Origin: Actinomadura opuntiae
GTDB taxonomy: Bacteria; Actinomycetota; Actinomycetes; Streptosporangiales; Streptosporangiaceae
Direction of reading: 5' to 3'
Length of the DNA: 64,000 nt
Assembly (NCBI RefSeq): GCF_030283205.1
Contig: NZ_JASNWF010000024.1
Location: 1 to 64,000 of the forward strand
The notes beneath the pieces were generated by a model. That model ran no database searches. It was not told the DNA's origin and worked only from the letters and a program-made list of their open reading frames with translations. Below are positions 27,144 through 36,058 of this stretch, piece by piece. How positions within the stretch are numbered: the first letter of the stretch is position 1; every line of letters begins with the position of its first letter. The translations under genes and the position numbers were made by a program.

Positions 27144-28403
27144 GTGGCAGAACAGCCGCTGCATGAGCACACGCTCGGCAATGGCCTGCGCGTGGTGGTC
27201 TGCGAGGACCATGTCGTACCGCTGGCAGCCGTGAACATCTGGTACGGCGTCGGCTCGCGCCACGAGCGGGCCGGCCGCACCGGCCTCGCCCACCTCTTCG
27301 AGCACCTGATGTTCCAGGGCTCGGCCAACGTCGCCGAAGGCGAGCACGCCGCGCTGCTGGAGAGCGCCGGCGCCGCGTTCAACGCGAGCACGTCCTTCGA
27401 GCGCACCAACTACTACGAGACGGTCCCCGTCAGCCATCTGGAACTGGCCCTGTGGCTGGAGGCCGACCGGATGGGCACGCTGCCCGCCGCGCTCACCCAG
27501 GCCAACCTCGACAACCAGCGCGACGTGGTGAAGAACGAGCGCCGCCAGCGCTACGACAACCAGCCGTACGGCACCGCCTTCGAGCGGCTGTGCGCGCTCA
27601 CCTTCCCCGAAGGGCACCCCTACGCCCACACCCCCATCGGCTCCATGGAGGACCTGGACGCGACCACCCTCGAAGACTGCGCCGACTTCTTCGGGACCTG
27701 GTACGCGCCCGGCAACGCGGTCCTGTCCGTCGTCGGGGACGTCGACCCGGAGAAGACGATCGACGCGGTCGAGCGCTACTTCGGCGGCATCCCCGCCGGC
27801 CCGCGCAAGCCGCCCTCGCGGCCCGGCGACCTCGGGCCGATCAGCGGCGTGCGCGGCGAGACCCTCGACGAGGACGTCCCCTCCCCCGCCTACTTCGCGA
27901 TGTTCACGCTGCCCGCCGACGGCGGCGACGACATCGAGGCGGCCGAGCTCGCGGTGGAGATCCTCGGCGGCGGCTCCGGCTCGCGGCTCTACGACCGGAT
28001 GGTCCGCCGCGACCAGATCGCCACGGAGGTGTGGGCCGGGGTGACCCGGCTGGCCTCCGGGCAGTCGCTGGCCATCGTGGACGCCATCGGGCCGGAACCG
28101 GACAAGATCGCCGACGTGCTGGACGAGGAGCTGGCCAGGTTCGCCGCGGACGGCCCCGACGCCGATGAGACCGCCCGCGCCACGGCGCAGGCGGAGCGGG
28201 GCTTCCTGGAGCAGACCGAGACGGTCACCGGGCTGGCCAACGCGCTCTCCCAGAACGCCACCCAGTTCGACGACCCCGCCCGGGTCTTCACCGCCCCCGG
28301 GCGCGCCGCGGCCGTCACCGCGGACGCGATCAAGGAGATGGCGGGCCGCTGGCTCGCCCCGGGCGGCCGCACCGCCCTGACCTACGGAGGTACGCCGTCG
28401 TGA
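27144..28403 (+). CDS. M16 zinc peptidase, catalytic subunit
   Basis: A 419-residue M16B (PqqL/processing-peptidase-like) protein. The inverted zinc motif HLFEH (His50, Glu53, His54) and a downstream ligand Glu132 (VVKNERRQRYDNQP) are present, so this is the active half. The second half (~200-410) is the partner-like inactive lobe. It probably cleaves short peptides in the cytosol; there is no signal sequence. The GTG at 27144 follows GGGAG. It overlaps the second M16 gene by four bases (GTGA), implying an obligate heterodimer. Confidence 0.92.
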   Translation: MAEQPLHEHTLGNGLRVVVCEDHVVPLAAVNIWYGVGSRHERAGRTGLAHLFEHLMFQGSANVAEGEHAALLESAGAAFNASTSFERTNYYETVPVSHLELALWLEADRMGTLPAALTQANLDNQRDVVKNERRQRYDNQPYGTAFERLCALTFPEGHPYAHTPIGSMEDLDATTLEDCADFFGTWYAPGNAVLSVVGDVDPEKTIDAVERYFGGIPAGPRKPPSRPGDLGPISGVRGETLDEDVPSPAYFAMFTLPADGGDDIEAAELAVEILGGGSGSRLYDRMVRRDQIATEVWAGVTRLASGQSLAIVDAIGPEPDKIADVLDEELARFAADGPDADETARATAQAERGFLEQTETVTGLANALSQNATQFDDPARVFTAPGRAAAVTADAIKEMAGRWLAPGGRTALTYGGTPS

Positions 28404-29794
28404 CCGGTCCCAGCCCCGACCTGCCTCCCGGTACCGCGGGCCTGGCCCTGCAGCCCCGCCCGGTCCCCGGGCCGGTCCCGCCGTGGCAGTTCCCGGCCGG
28501 CGTCGCGGGCCGGGTCCCCGCCGGGCCCGGCACCCTGCGCGTCGACCTGCCCGGGCGGCGCCTCGCGGCGGTCAGGCTCGTGCTGCACGCCGGCGCCGGC
28601 CGCGAGCCCGAGGGCCTGGACGGCGTCGCCACGCTCACCGCGCACACGCTGCTGGAGGGCACCGAGCCCGGCGGCGGCACCGCGCTCACCGCCGCGTTCG
28701 AACGGCTGGGGGGCAGCCTCTACGCCTCGGCCGACCTGACCGCGCTGCGGATCGCGCTGGACGTGCCGGTGACCCGGCTCGGCCCCGCCCTGGAGCTGTT
28801 CTCCTCCGTCCTGCGCGGCCCCGCGCTGGACGACGCGGACGTGCGGCGCCTCGTCCGCGAGCGGCTGGAGGAGATCGCGCAGGAGGACGCCGACCCCGGA
28901 ACGCGCGCCATGCGGGAGCTGCGCGCGGTGATGTTCCCCGCCGAGGCCCGCGCGTCCCGGCCGACCGGCGGCACCCGCGGCACGGTCGGCGCGCTTCAGG
29001 GCTCCGACGTCCGCGCCTTCTACGGCTCGGTGGTGCCCGCGGAGGCCACCGCGGTCGTCGCCGGAGACCTGACCGGCACGGACGCCGACGCGGCCCTCAA
29101 CGCGGCGCTGGAGGGCTGGACCGGTGGCGGAGGGCCGCTGCCGACCGCCGACCGGGTGCTGCCCGAGTCCGCCGCCAGGATCGTCGTGGTGGACCGTCCC
29201 GGCTCCGTGCAGACCTACATCAGCCTCGCCCACGGCGTGCCCGACCGCTCCCACCACGACTGGCCGTCCCTGATGGTCGCCTCCCACGTGCTGGGCGGCG
29301 GCCTCACCTCGCGGCTCAACGCGGTGCTGCGCGAGGAGAAGGGCTACACCTACGGCGTCCGCGCAGGGCTGCTGCGCATGCGGCACTGCGGGGTGTTCAT
29401 CGCCCAGGGCGCCGTGCACACCGAGGTCACCGGCGACGCGGTCGCGGACGCCCTCACCGAGCTGCGCGGCGTCATCTCCCGGGGCATCGACGCCGAGGAG
29501 CACGGTTCGTCCGTCCGGGCGCTGGCCGACCGGGCACCCGCCGAGTACGAGACGGCCCGCGCCGTCGCCGCCGAACTCGCCGACGCGTCCGCCAACGGGC
29601 TGGGCGCCGACTACCCCAGCAGCTACCTGGCGGCCGTCCGAGCCTCCACCCCCGACGGCGTGGCCCGCGCCTACAGCAAGCACATCGACCCCGAGGCGCT
29701 CACCATCATCGCCGTAGGCGACGCCGCGCAGATCCGCGAACCGCTGGAGAAGCTCGGCTACGCCCCGGTCACCGTCACCGCAAAGGAGGAATGA
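28400..29794 (+). CDS. M16 peptidase-like, non-catalytic subunit
   Basis: A 464-residue M16 homologue without the zinc site: at the equivalent place it has AHTLLEGTEPGG, missing the second His of HxxEH. It keeps the substrate-gripping R/Y pair in the C-lobe (REEKGYTYG). Two-gene M16B systems divide labour this way: one subunit carries zinc and the other the R/Y pair. The start is a GTG overlapping the stop of the catalytic gene. No terminator directly follows; a hairpin lies 450 bp downstream. Confidence 0.9.
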   Translation: MTGPSPDLPPGTAGLALQPRPVPGPVPPWQFPAGVAGRVPAGPGTLRVDLPGRRLAAVRLVLHAGAGREPEGLDGVATLTAHTLLEGTEPGGGTALTAAFERLGGSLYASADLTALRIALDVPVTRLGPALELFSSVLRGPALDDADVRRLVRERLEEIAQEDADPGTRAMRELRAVMFPAEARASRPTGGTRGTVGALQGSDVRAFYGSVVPAEATAVVAGDLTGTDADAALNAALEGWTGGGGPLPTADRVLPESAARIVVVDRPGSVQTYISLAHGVPDRSHHDWPSLMVASHVLGGGLTSRLNAVLREEKGYTYGVRAGLLRMRHCGVFIAQGAVHTEVTGDAVADALTELRGVISRGIDAEEHGSSVRALADRAPAEYETARAVAAELADASANGLGADYPSSYLAAVRASTPDGVARAYSKHIDPEALTIIAVGDAAQIREPLEKLGYAPVTVTAKEE

Positions 29795-29949
29795 CCCCAC
29801 CCACCCCCCGCCGTCTCACCGAACGGCGACGGCAGACCGCGCGGCGGAACTCCGCAGAAGGGCCACGCCGCGAACCGACGGGGGGCCAAGGAACGCTGGA
29901 TACCGCAACCGCCGGTAAACCCCGGTACACCGGCACACAACGGAACACT

Positions 29950-30310
29950 GGCCGGTCACGGAACGCTGGCCAGCCTGGGGAGGGCGGCCGGTCGGGAACG
30001 CTGTCCGAGAAATGCTGACACGCTGGGGCAGGGTGGCCAGCCAGGATGAGCGCTCGCCAGCCGGAGAACGCCGGCCGACCAGGGAAGCGCAGCCGATCGG
30101 GAACCCTGGCCGACCAGGGACCACTGGCACCTTGGGAAGGGCGGCTGGGATGAGCGGCCGGTCGGGGCACGCTCGCCAGGCGGGGAACACTGGCCGACCG
30201 GGGAAGGGTGGCCGGTCGGGGACGCTGGTCGGCCGGGGAACTTAGCGCGCCGAGGAGCTCGGCGCGCTGGGGATTGGTGGGTGGTCGGGATGGGTGGCCG
30301 GTCGGGGAGC
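29950..30310. repeat. Degenerate ~17-18 bp tandem repeat
   Basis: Units approximating GCCGGTCGGGGAACGCTG recur about fifteen to twenty times with substitutions and small indels, for example near 29951, 29987, 30087, 30156, 30192 and 30210. Many units begin with GGCCGGTCG or its near-complement GGCCGACCG, so the array is also rich in short inverted repeats. It is not CRISPR-like: there are no unique spacers and units are imperfect. Confidence 0.6.
30244..30268 (+). terminator. 11-bp perfect hairpin at the end of the repeat array
   Basis: AGCGCGCCGAG (30244-30254) pairs perfectly with CTCGGCGCGCT (30258-30268) around a GAG loop. It could end the M16 transcript or shield the downstream gene. 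No T-run. Confidence 0.5.
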
Positions 30311-30448
30311 GCTGGGTGGCGTGGGGTGTCGGCGGATTTTGGGATGTCGGTACGCCGGGGAGGGCGGCTTGGGCGAACCGATGGCATGGTGGATTTCGTC
30401 TGACATTCGCGGGGGTACGCCTCGCGCGTCGGGAGAAGGGAACGGCCT

Positions 30449-32632
30449 GTGTCCTACGGGCAGATGGCAGGCGGCCCGTCCGTCGACACGATCCTCGCCG
30501 AGCCCAACTGCAAGCCGGGCGGCGTCGTGGCGGGCAAGGTGCATTTGCGCGGCGGGGACCGTCCCCTTGAGGTACGGCATGTCACGCTGGCGCTGATGCC
30601 GCGCATGCGCGACGGCCACGGCGAGACGGCCGGGCCGGAGGTGTACCGGGGCGCGCTGACCCGCCGCTTCACCCTGGACCCCGCGCGGCAGCGCGACCTG
30701 TCGTTCTCCATCCCGCTGCCGTACGAACTGCCGTTCACCACCGTCCTCGGACGGGAACTGCCCGGGTTCACCATCGGGCTGTGCACCGAGGTGGACGTGG
30801 CCGGGCAGCCCGACCCCGGTGACGTCGACCCCATCTCGGTGGAGCCGCTGGAATCCCAGCAATGGGTGCTCGCGGCCATCGCGCGGCTCGGCTTCCAGAT
30901 CAGGAACGTCACGTTCGAGGAGTCGAAGCTACGCGGCGTCATCAGGCACCTGCCATTCCACCAGGAGATCCACCTCGCGCCGCCGGCCGCCCAGCAGGGC
31001 CGGCTCGACCAGGTCGGTCTGACCTTCGTCGCCAGCCCGCGCGAGGTGACCTTCGTGCTGCGCGCCGAGGGCCGCACCGCCCCGTCGGACGAGGCCTTCG
31101 GCGTGTTCACGGTCGGGCACGCCGAAGCCGCCGAGACGGACTGGACCGCCAAGATCGGCAAGTGGCTCGAGGAGGCCGTCGCGCTTCCCCGCGCCGCCCA
31201 CTCGAGTCCGCCGCCCGGAGGCTCTCCGTACGGTGGCCAAGACGCCTTTCCACCGCCGCCTCCCTCGCCCGCGCAGCCGAACCCGGGTGGGGCGGTGCCG
31301 GGCGGCGAGTACGGCAGGCCGGGCAACGCGCAGTTCCCACCGCCCGCGCCCGCACCGGGCGAAGCTCCCGCCCCCATGCAGAGTCCCGGCCATGCGGCCG
31401 CCGGTTCCCCGTTCCCGCCCCCGTCGCCTGCACCGGGCGGGGCGCCGTACCCGGGCGGTCCCGCGCCCGCCTACCCGTCCGGTCGACCGGGAGAGGGCTT
31501 CCCGCCCGCGCCCGGCGGCCCGTCAGGCGCCGGCGGCGGTCAGGGCCTCGCCTCGCCGGCAGCCGGCCCGGCGCCCGGCTATTCGCCCGGCGGCTACCCA
31601 CCTCCCGCCGCTCCCGGCTTCCCGCCCCACGGATCTCCCGAGGGTCCGGGCTCGTCCTATCCTGCGGGCCCGGGTGGTGGCGCCAACGCGCCGGCCGGTG
31701 GATTCCCGCCGCCTCCGCCCGTGGGCAATGCCCCCGGTTTCCCGCCCGCCCAACCGGGTGACCACTCTGCTCACGGCGCCTTTCCGCCGCCGCCCGGCGC
31801 GGCCGGACAGCCTCCCGGCGTTTACCCGGGCGCTCAACCGAGTGATCACTCTGCTCACGGTGCCTTTCCACCGTCGGCCGGCGGACCTGGCCGACTTCCC
31901 GGCGGCTTTCCGGGGGGTCAACCGGGTGGCGGCTCCGCGCCTGGGGCTTTTTCATCGCCGCCCGGCGCACCTGGCCAGTCTCCGGGCGCCTATCCGGGCG
32001 GTCAACCGGGTGGCGGCTCTGCGCCCGGTGCGTTCCCGCCGCCCGGTGCACCTGGTCATGCTCCCGGTGGCTTTCCGCCGCACGCAGGGGGCCACGCGCC
32101 CGCCGCGCACTACTCTGCGGGGCCGGGCAGAGCGCCTGGGGGCCATGCCTCCTACCCGCCGCCCGCCGTCCCCGAATATGGCGGGCCCTCGACTCCTCCG
32201 CCCGCGCCTGGTGGCCCACCCCTCGCACATGGAGGGCCATCACCTGCTCACGGCGGTCCGCCTCCCGCGTATGGAGGACCGCCGCCCGCTCCCGGTGGTC
32301 CGCCACCGCCCGCGCCTGCCGGGCCGGTGCCGTACGCGCCCGCTGGGCCGCCGCCTGCTCCCCCAGGCCCCGCGCCCTATCCGCCGGCGATGCACGGCCA
32401 CCATGGTCACCACAGCTACCACCACGGCCCGGGACTCGGCACGGCCGGGATGGTCGGCGGCGCGCTCGCGGCGGGCGTCGCCGGAGGCCTGGCCTTCGAC
32501 GCCATCGGTGACGCGGCCGGCGGCTTCGCCGGAGACGTCGCCGGCAACATCGCGGGAGATATTGCGGGAGACATCGCCGGGGACGTCGCCGCAGAGGTCC
32601 TCGGCGGCCTCCTGGGTGGTCTCTTCGGCTGA
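30449..32632 (+). CDS. Spo0M-like protein with long repetitive Pro/Gly tail
   Basis: A 727-residue protein. Residues 1-250 are an arrestin-fold Spo0M/SpoOM domain (VDTILAEPNCKPGGVVAGKVHLRGGD; ITVG-like FGVFTVGHAEA near 225). Bacillus Spo0M affects sporulation control. Residues ~255-650 are Pro/Gly-rich, including four tandem 28-residue repeats at 31748-32080. The end (~660-727) has a His-rich patch and a glycine-zipper tail with repeated A-G-D-[IV], possibly membrane-inserting. Ordinary actinomycete Spo0M proteins are about 250-350 residues, so the tail is an elaboration. The GTG at 30449 has a GGGAGAAGGGAA site. Confidence 0.8.
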   Translation: MSYGQMAGGPSVDTILAEPNCKPGGVVAGKVHLRGGDRPLEVRHVTLALMPRMRDGHGETAGPEVYRGALTRRFTLDPARQRDLSFSIPLPYELPFTTVLGRELPGFTIGLCTEVDVAGQPDPGDVDPISVEPLESQQWVLAAIARLGFQIRNVTFEESKLRGVIRHLPFHQEIHLAPPAAQQGRLDQVGLTFVASPREVTFVLRAEGRTAPSDEAFGVFTVGHAEAAETDWTAKIGKWLEEAVALPRAAHSSPPPGGSPYGGQDAFPPPPPSPAQPNPGGAVPGGEYGRPGNAQFPPPAPAPGEAPAPMQSPGHAAAGSPFPPPSPAPGGAPYPGGPAPAYPSGRPGEGFPPAPGGPSGAGGGQGLASPAAGPAPGYSPGGYPPPAAPGFPPHGSPEGPGSSYPAGPGGGANAPAGGFPPPPPVGNAPGFPPAQPGDHSAHGAFPPPPGAAGQPPGVYPGAQPSDHSAHGAFPPSAGGPGRLPGGFPGGQPGGGSAPGAFSSPPGAPGQSPGAYPGGQPGGGSAPGAFPPPGAPGHAPGGFPPHAGGHAPAAHYSAGPGRAPGGHASYPPPAVPEYGGPSTPPPAPGGPPLAHGGPSPAHGGPPPAYGGPPPAPGGPPPPAPAGPVPYAPAGPPPAPPGPAPYPPAMHGHHGHHSYHHGPGLGTAGMVGGALAAGVAGGLAFDAIGDAAGGFAGDVAGNIAGDIAGDIAGDVAAEVLGGLLGGLFG
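31748..32080 (+). repeat. Four tandem 84-bp repeats inside the Spo0M-like gene
   Basis: Units start at 31748, 31832, 31916 and 32000; the last is one codon short. Each encodes about 28 residues on the pattern [AG]QP..[HG]SA[HP]GAF...G.PG..PG.[YF]PG. Units 1-2 share DHSAHGAF and units 3-4 share GGGSAPGAF, which suggests stepwise duplication. Confidence 0.8.
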
Positions 32633-32934
32633 CCGTCGCAAGGGACCGACGCCTCCGGCGGAACCCGGTCACCGGAGACCCGCGGCATATGCCGATCGTC
32701 GTCGCGGAGCCGAGATGGTGCGTCGGCAGGCCGGAGGGGCGGCCAGGTGCGAGCGTGCCGACCTGAGGGGTGTTGGACGGTCCGGGGAGGACGGTCCCGG
32801 CGTCCGGTGGAGGGAGGACGGTCTCGGCGGCCGGCGGATATGGGGGGCGTTTCGGACGAGATCTGGCGCGGTCTCGGCCAAGGCGGCTCCGGATGGTTAG
32901 GGTCGAAAGGGCAGCCCGCCTCCCGAGGAGTCAC
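32633..32934. other. About 300 bp without a gene
   Basis: G-rich spacer between the Spo0M-like gene and the coiled-coil membrane protein. The open frame running through it is an in-frame extension of the next gene with no ribosome site. A TAGGGT near 32898 could be a -10 but lacks a matching -35. Confidence 0.4.
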
Positions 32935-33813
32935 ATGACCACCGTGATCCTGGTCCTGCTCTGCCTTGCGATCGCCGGACGCGAGCTCTACCTGGCCTCC
33001 GACAAGCGGCTTCCGCAGGCGCAGGCGGACGTGCGCGACCTGCGCGCCCGGCTGGCCGAGCTCGCCGAGCGGCACGACGCGCTGAAGTCCGAGGTCGAAG
33101 CCGCGGCCGAGCGGTCCGGGGTCCCGATCCCGCGGCCCGCCCCAGATGGCGCGTCCGCCGAGGTCATCGACCGGCTGGAGGCGTTCTCCGGACGGATCGA
33201 CCGGCTGGAGAAGGAGACCGCCGACCTCGCCGGGGAGCTGGCCGGGCTCGGCCTCGACCGGGAGGCCCAGCACGCGCTGGCCCGCTCGCTCGACACGGTC
33301 GAGCAGGACGTGCGGGAGCTGCACCGCGAGATGCTCGAGCGCGTCGACCGCGAGGAGGGCATCGTCCCCGGCGTCCTGCTCAGCGAGGAGGGGGAGGCCG
33401 AGGCGCTGCTCGCCGACGCCTACGAGAGGTGCGCCGCCGAGTGCGGACTGCAGGTGCGGGTCCGCGACCAGCGGTCACCGCAGGCGGCGGACGGCTCCTA
33501 CCTCGGAACGGTCTACTACCTGTCCGGCCGGCGTCCCGACACGCTGGCCGAGGACCTGCTGGCGCAGGTCCGCAGCCTGGTCGACGCGCACGGCCCCGGG
33601 CCGTTGAGCGCGCTGCTCGGCGAGCTGGCGCACCTGCGCGGCGGCGGAATCGCGCGGTTCGGCCCGTTCTCCGTGGTGCGCACGTCGAACGCATTGCTCT
33701 GCGGCATCCTGCCGGACGACGCGCCCGCCGAGCCGTGGCAGCTCGCGGCGCGCCTCCGCGAGCTGCCGGACGACCGGCGGGCCGACCTGTCCTGGCTCCG
33801 TTCGGACGCGTGA
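32935..33813 (+). CDS. Membrane-anchored coiled-coil protein, unknown
   Basis: A 292-residue protein. One N-terminal helix (TTVILVLLCLAIAGRELYLA) works as a membrane anchor. A charged coiled coil (~25-145, heptad-rich with AELAERHDALKSEVEAAAER) and a globular C-terminal domain (~150-290) with two Cys follow. I do not recognise the family. The ATG at 32935 has GAGGAG upstream. Its stop abuts the stop of the convergent W-T-P-repeat gene (33811-33816). A structural or scaffold role at the membrane is inferred from architecture only. Confidence 0.75.
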   Translation: MTTVILVLLCLAIAGRELYLASDKRLPQAQADVRDLRARLAELAERHDALKSEVEAAAERSGVPIPRPAPDGASAEVIDRLEAFSGRIDRLEKETADLAGELAGLGLDREAQHALARSLDTVEQDVRELHREMLERVDREEGIVPGVLLSEEGEAEALLADAYERCAAECGLQVRVRDQRSPQAADGSYLGTVYYLSGRRPDTLAEDLLAQVRSLVDAHGPGPLSALLGELAHLRGGGIARFGPFSVVRTSNALLCGILPDDAPAEPWQLAARLRELPDDRRADLSWLRSDA

Positions 33814-36009
33814 TCAGGGCCGGACGAAGCGGGGCGCGGCGCCGTCCGTCCGGTCGACGGCGAACGCCAGCAGGCAGCGGGGCGCGTGCCCGGCGTCGAC
33901 CTGCAGGCACAGGCCGACGCCCAGATCGGGGTCGATGACCACGGCGCGCCGCAGCGCGCGCAGCGCCCGCCGGGCGCGGGCCCGGGTCCGCGGGCGCGAC
34001 GGCTCGTGCAGGGCGCCCGTGACGACACGTCCCGCATAGCGCCAGAGGGCCAGCGAATCCAGGACGCGGACGCCCGCCGAGGTCAGGTTCGCGACGATGA
34101 CGACGCCGCTGTCGTCGTCCTCGCCGGATGCCGCCGGCGGCGCGTCCTCCGGCAGGTCGCGGGGCTCCCGGGGGCCGCCGACCGCGCGGTGGTAGCGCAG
34201 CGGGTCGAGGGTGTCGATGACGAACGCCCCCGCGTACGGCCTGGACGCCCGTGGCCGCCCAGGCCGCACCCGCGTCCGCGCGGCGTTCCGGGCGCTGAGG
34301 TGCGTGCTGAGGTCGAAGACCATGCCGGCGTCGTCGAGCCAGGTGGGCAGGCCGAGCTTGGACGAGGCGGTGCGGTCGAGGCCGTCCACCATGCCGCGGA
34401 GCTCGTCGGTGCGCCGCGAGAGCGTCGCCGCCATGCCCAGCCCGGGGAACGCCCCCTCCAGGACCGCGATCATCGCCCGCCAGGTCGTGCTGCCCACGAA
34501 CTCGATCATGAATCCGTCGGCCAGCGCGCGGCGCCGTCCGGGATCGTCCATGGGGCCCGGCGCGGCGGGAGCCGGCTGCGCGGCCAGTCCGCCGCCGCGC
34601 GGCTGCGCCGGTTCGGGCCGTGTCGTGTCCGGCTTCGTCAGTGACGGCGGCGGTTCGGCGGACAGCCCCTTTCCCGGCAGGAACGGCTCGTCCGCTTCGC
34701 CGCCGGGCCGCTGATGCCGTCCGGTGCTCCGCGGCTCCTCGGGCTCGCTGCCTTCGGGCGCACCCGTCCCCAGGCCGCCAGGCTTCCGGACGACCCACCG
34801 CTCCGGCTCGTCCTCCGCCGACGCGCCGGAGGCCTCCTCCTCGGGCACCGGCACGCCCGTCCCGTGAGGAGCCCACTGCGGCGACTCCTCACCCGACCGG
34901 GGCACCGGGACATGCGGCACCCACCGGGACATCCCTTCCGACGAGGGAACCTCCGCCGCCCTGTACGGCGAGTAGGACTCCCCCGAGCCCTCCACCGGAT
35001 CACGCGACGTCCACGGCGCGGCCCCGCCCTCCGCTGCCTCCGGCTCCTCGGCCGAGGACCCAGCCGACTGCGGAGGAACCGCCTGATCGTGCGGCGTCCA
35101 CTGCGGCGAAGGGCCCTCGTCGGAGGACGGCGCGTACGGGGCCGACGGCTGCGGCTCGTCGCGGGGCGTCCACGCGGCCTCTGTGGGTTCTGCCGGATCC
35201 GTTGGCGGCTGCGGAGGTGCGCCTTGGTCGTGGGACGCCCACTCCCGCGCGCCTGAATGATCCGCCGAACCGGCCGAAGGCGCCGCATCCCGCGACGGAT
35301 CCGACGACTGCGCTTGCTCGTGGTGCCTCCACGGCGCGGGCGTTGCCTCTGGCGGCTCCGGAGAGTGCGGTGTCCACTGGGACGACGGGCTCGGCTCCTC
35401 GTCAGAGGACGGCGCGTGCGGGGTCGACGGCTGCGGCTGCCACGGGGGCGCGGGTTCTGTGGGTTCTGCCGGGTCCGTTGGCGGCTGCGGGGGCGCGCCT
35501 TGGTCGTGGGACGTCCACTCCCGCGTGCCTGAAGGATCTGCCGGGGTGGCCGGAGGCGCCGCCTCTGGGTACCAGGCCGACGGCTGTGGTTGGTCGTGGG
35601 GGGTCCAGGGGGCGGGCGTGGACTGCGGCGGCTCGTCCTTGGGGGCGGGTGTCCACTGTGACGGGCCCGGTCCCTGGTCAGGGGACGATGTGTACGCCTC
35701 CGATGACGGCTGCGCTTGGCGCGGGGCGCTCTCCGGAGTCGTTGGGGGGTGCGGCGTCCATTGGGTGGGCGGGGGTGGTTGGGGGCGGGGCGTCCAGGTC
35801 GCCGGGGGTTCGGGATTCGGCGGGGGTGAGGGAGGTGTGCCCGGAGGGTTAGGCGGGTCGGGGGCGGGCGGCGGGACGGGGACCCAGTCGGCGGGCTCTT
35901 CGGGGCGGGATCTGCTCCTGCCCGCGACGTGGACGTCACCCGGATGGGGCGGGGGCGCGGGGGCGTCGGGGTCCTCGGAGCCGGGACGGTCGCGTGGGCC
36001 GAATCTCAC
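33814..36009 (-). CDS. Large Pro/Trp-repeat protein with conserved C-terminal domain, unknown
   Basis: A 731-residue protein. Residues ~1-490 are low-complexity Pro/Glu/Ser with about a dozen W-[TASV]-P-H/R motifs and an internal ~92-residue duplication. Residues ~510-731 form a folded domain (FMIEFVGSTTWRAMIAVLEGAFPGLG; FVIDTLDPLRYHRAVGG) with no signal peptide or membrane helix. I do not recognise it. The GTG at 36009 is the first good start after the upstream gene's stop (49-bp gap) and has a weak GCAGGA site; the open frame continues upstream only by overlapping that gene. Probably in an operon with the 294-residue gene. Confidence 0.7.
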   Translation of the reverse strand: MRFGPRDRPGSEDPDAPAPPPHPGDVHVAGRSRSRPEEPADWVPVPPPAPDPPNPPGTPPSPPPNPEPPATWTPRPQPPPPTQWTPHPPTTPESAPRQAQPSSEAYTSSPDQGPGPSQWTPAPKDEPPQSTPAPWTPHDQPQPSAWYPEAAPPATPADPSGTREWTSHDQGAPPQPPTDPAEPTEPAPPWQPQPSTPHAPSSDEEPSPSSQWTPHSPEPPEATPAPWRHHEQAQSSDPSRDAAPSAGSADHSGAREWASHDQGAPPQPPTDPAEPTEAAWTPRDEPQPSAPYAPSSDEGPSPQWTPHDQAVPPQSAGSSAEEPEAAEGGAAPWTSRDPVEGSGESYSPYRAAEVPSSEGMSRWVPHVPVPRSGEESPQWAPHGTGVPVPEEEASGASAEDEPERWVVRKPGGLGTGAPEGSEPEEPRSTGRHQRPGGEADEPFLPGKGLSAEPPPSLTKPDTTRPEPAQPRGGGLAAQPAPAAPGPMDDPGRRRALADGFMIEFVGSTTWRAMIAVLEGAFPGLGMAATLSRRTDELRGMVDGLDRTASSKLGLPTWLDDAGMVFDLSTHLSARNAARTRVRPGRPRASRPYAGAFVIDTLDPLRYHRAVGGPREPRDLPEDAPPAASGEDDDSGVVIVANLTSAGVRVLDSLALWRYAGRVVTGALHEPSRPRTRARARRALRALRRAVVIDPDLGVGLCLQVDAGHAPRCLLAFAVDRTDGAAPRFVRP
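35115..35665 (-). repeat. Two tandem copies of a ~276-bp unit in the W-T-P repeat gene
   Basis: The same sequence block recurs 276 bp apart (for example CTGTGGGTTCTGCCGG at 35181 and 35457), followed by near-identical ~80-bp stretches. 276 bp is 92 codons, so the frame is kept. Divergence between copies is modest, suggesting a fairly recent duplication. Confidence 0.75.
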
Positions 36010-36058
36010 GGTGTCGATCCTGCGCTCTGGACGCGGGGCACGGCAAGCGGGACGGCGG

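Larger units (their letters stand above)
29795..30448. other. 654-bp intergenic region rich in degenerate repeats
   Basis: No supportable gene. About 29,950-30,310 is filled with imperfect tandem units of roughly 17-18 bp around GCCGGTCGGGGAACGCTG. Open frames within it on both strands simply translate the repeat. A strong hairpin lies at 30244-30268. Confidence 0.6.

Noticed and set aside
29950..30310. Repeat array considered as a CRISPR or coding repeat
   Set aside because: Units are imperfect and contiguous with no unique spacers, and no associated cas gene; translated products are only the repeat.
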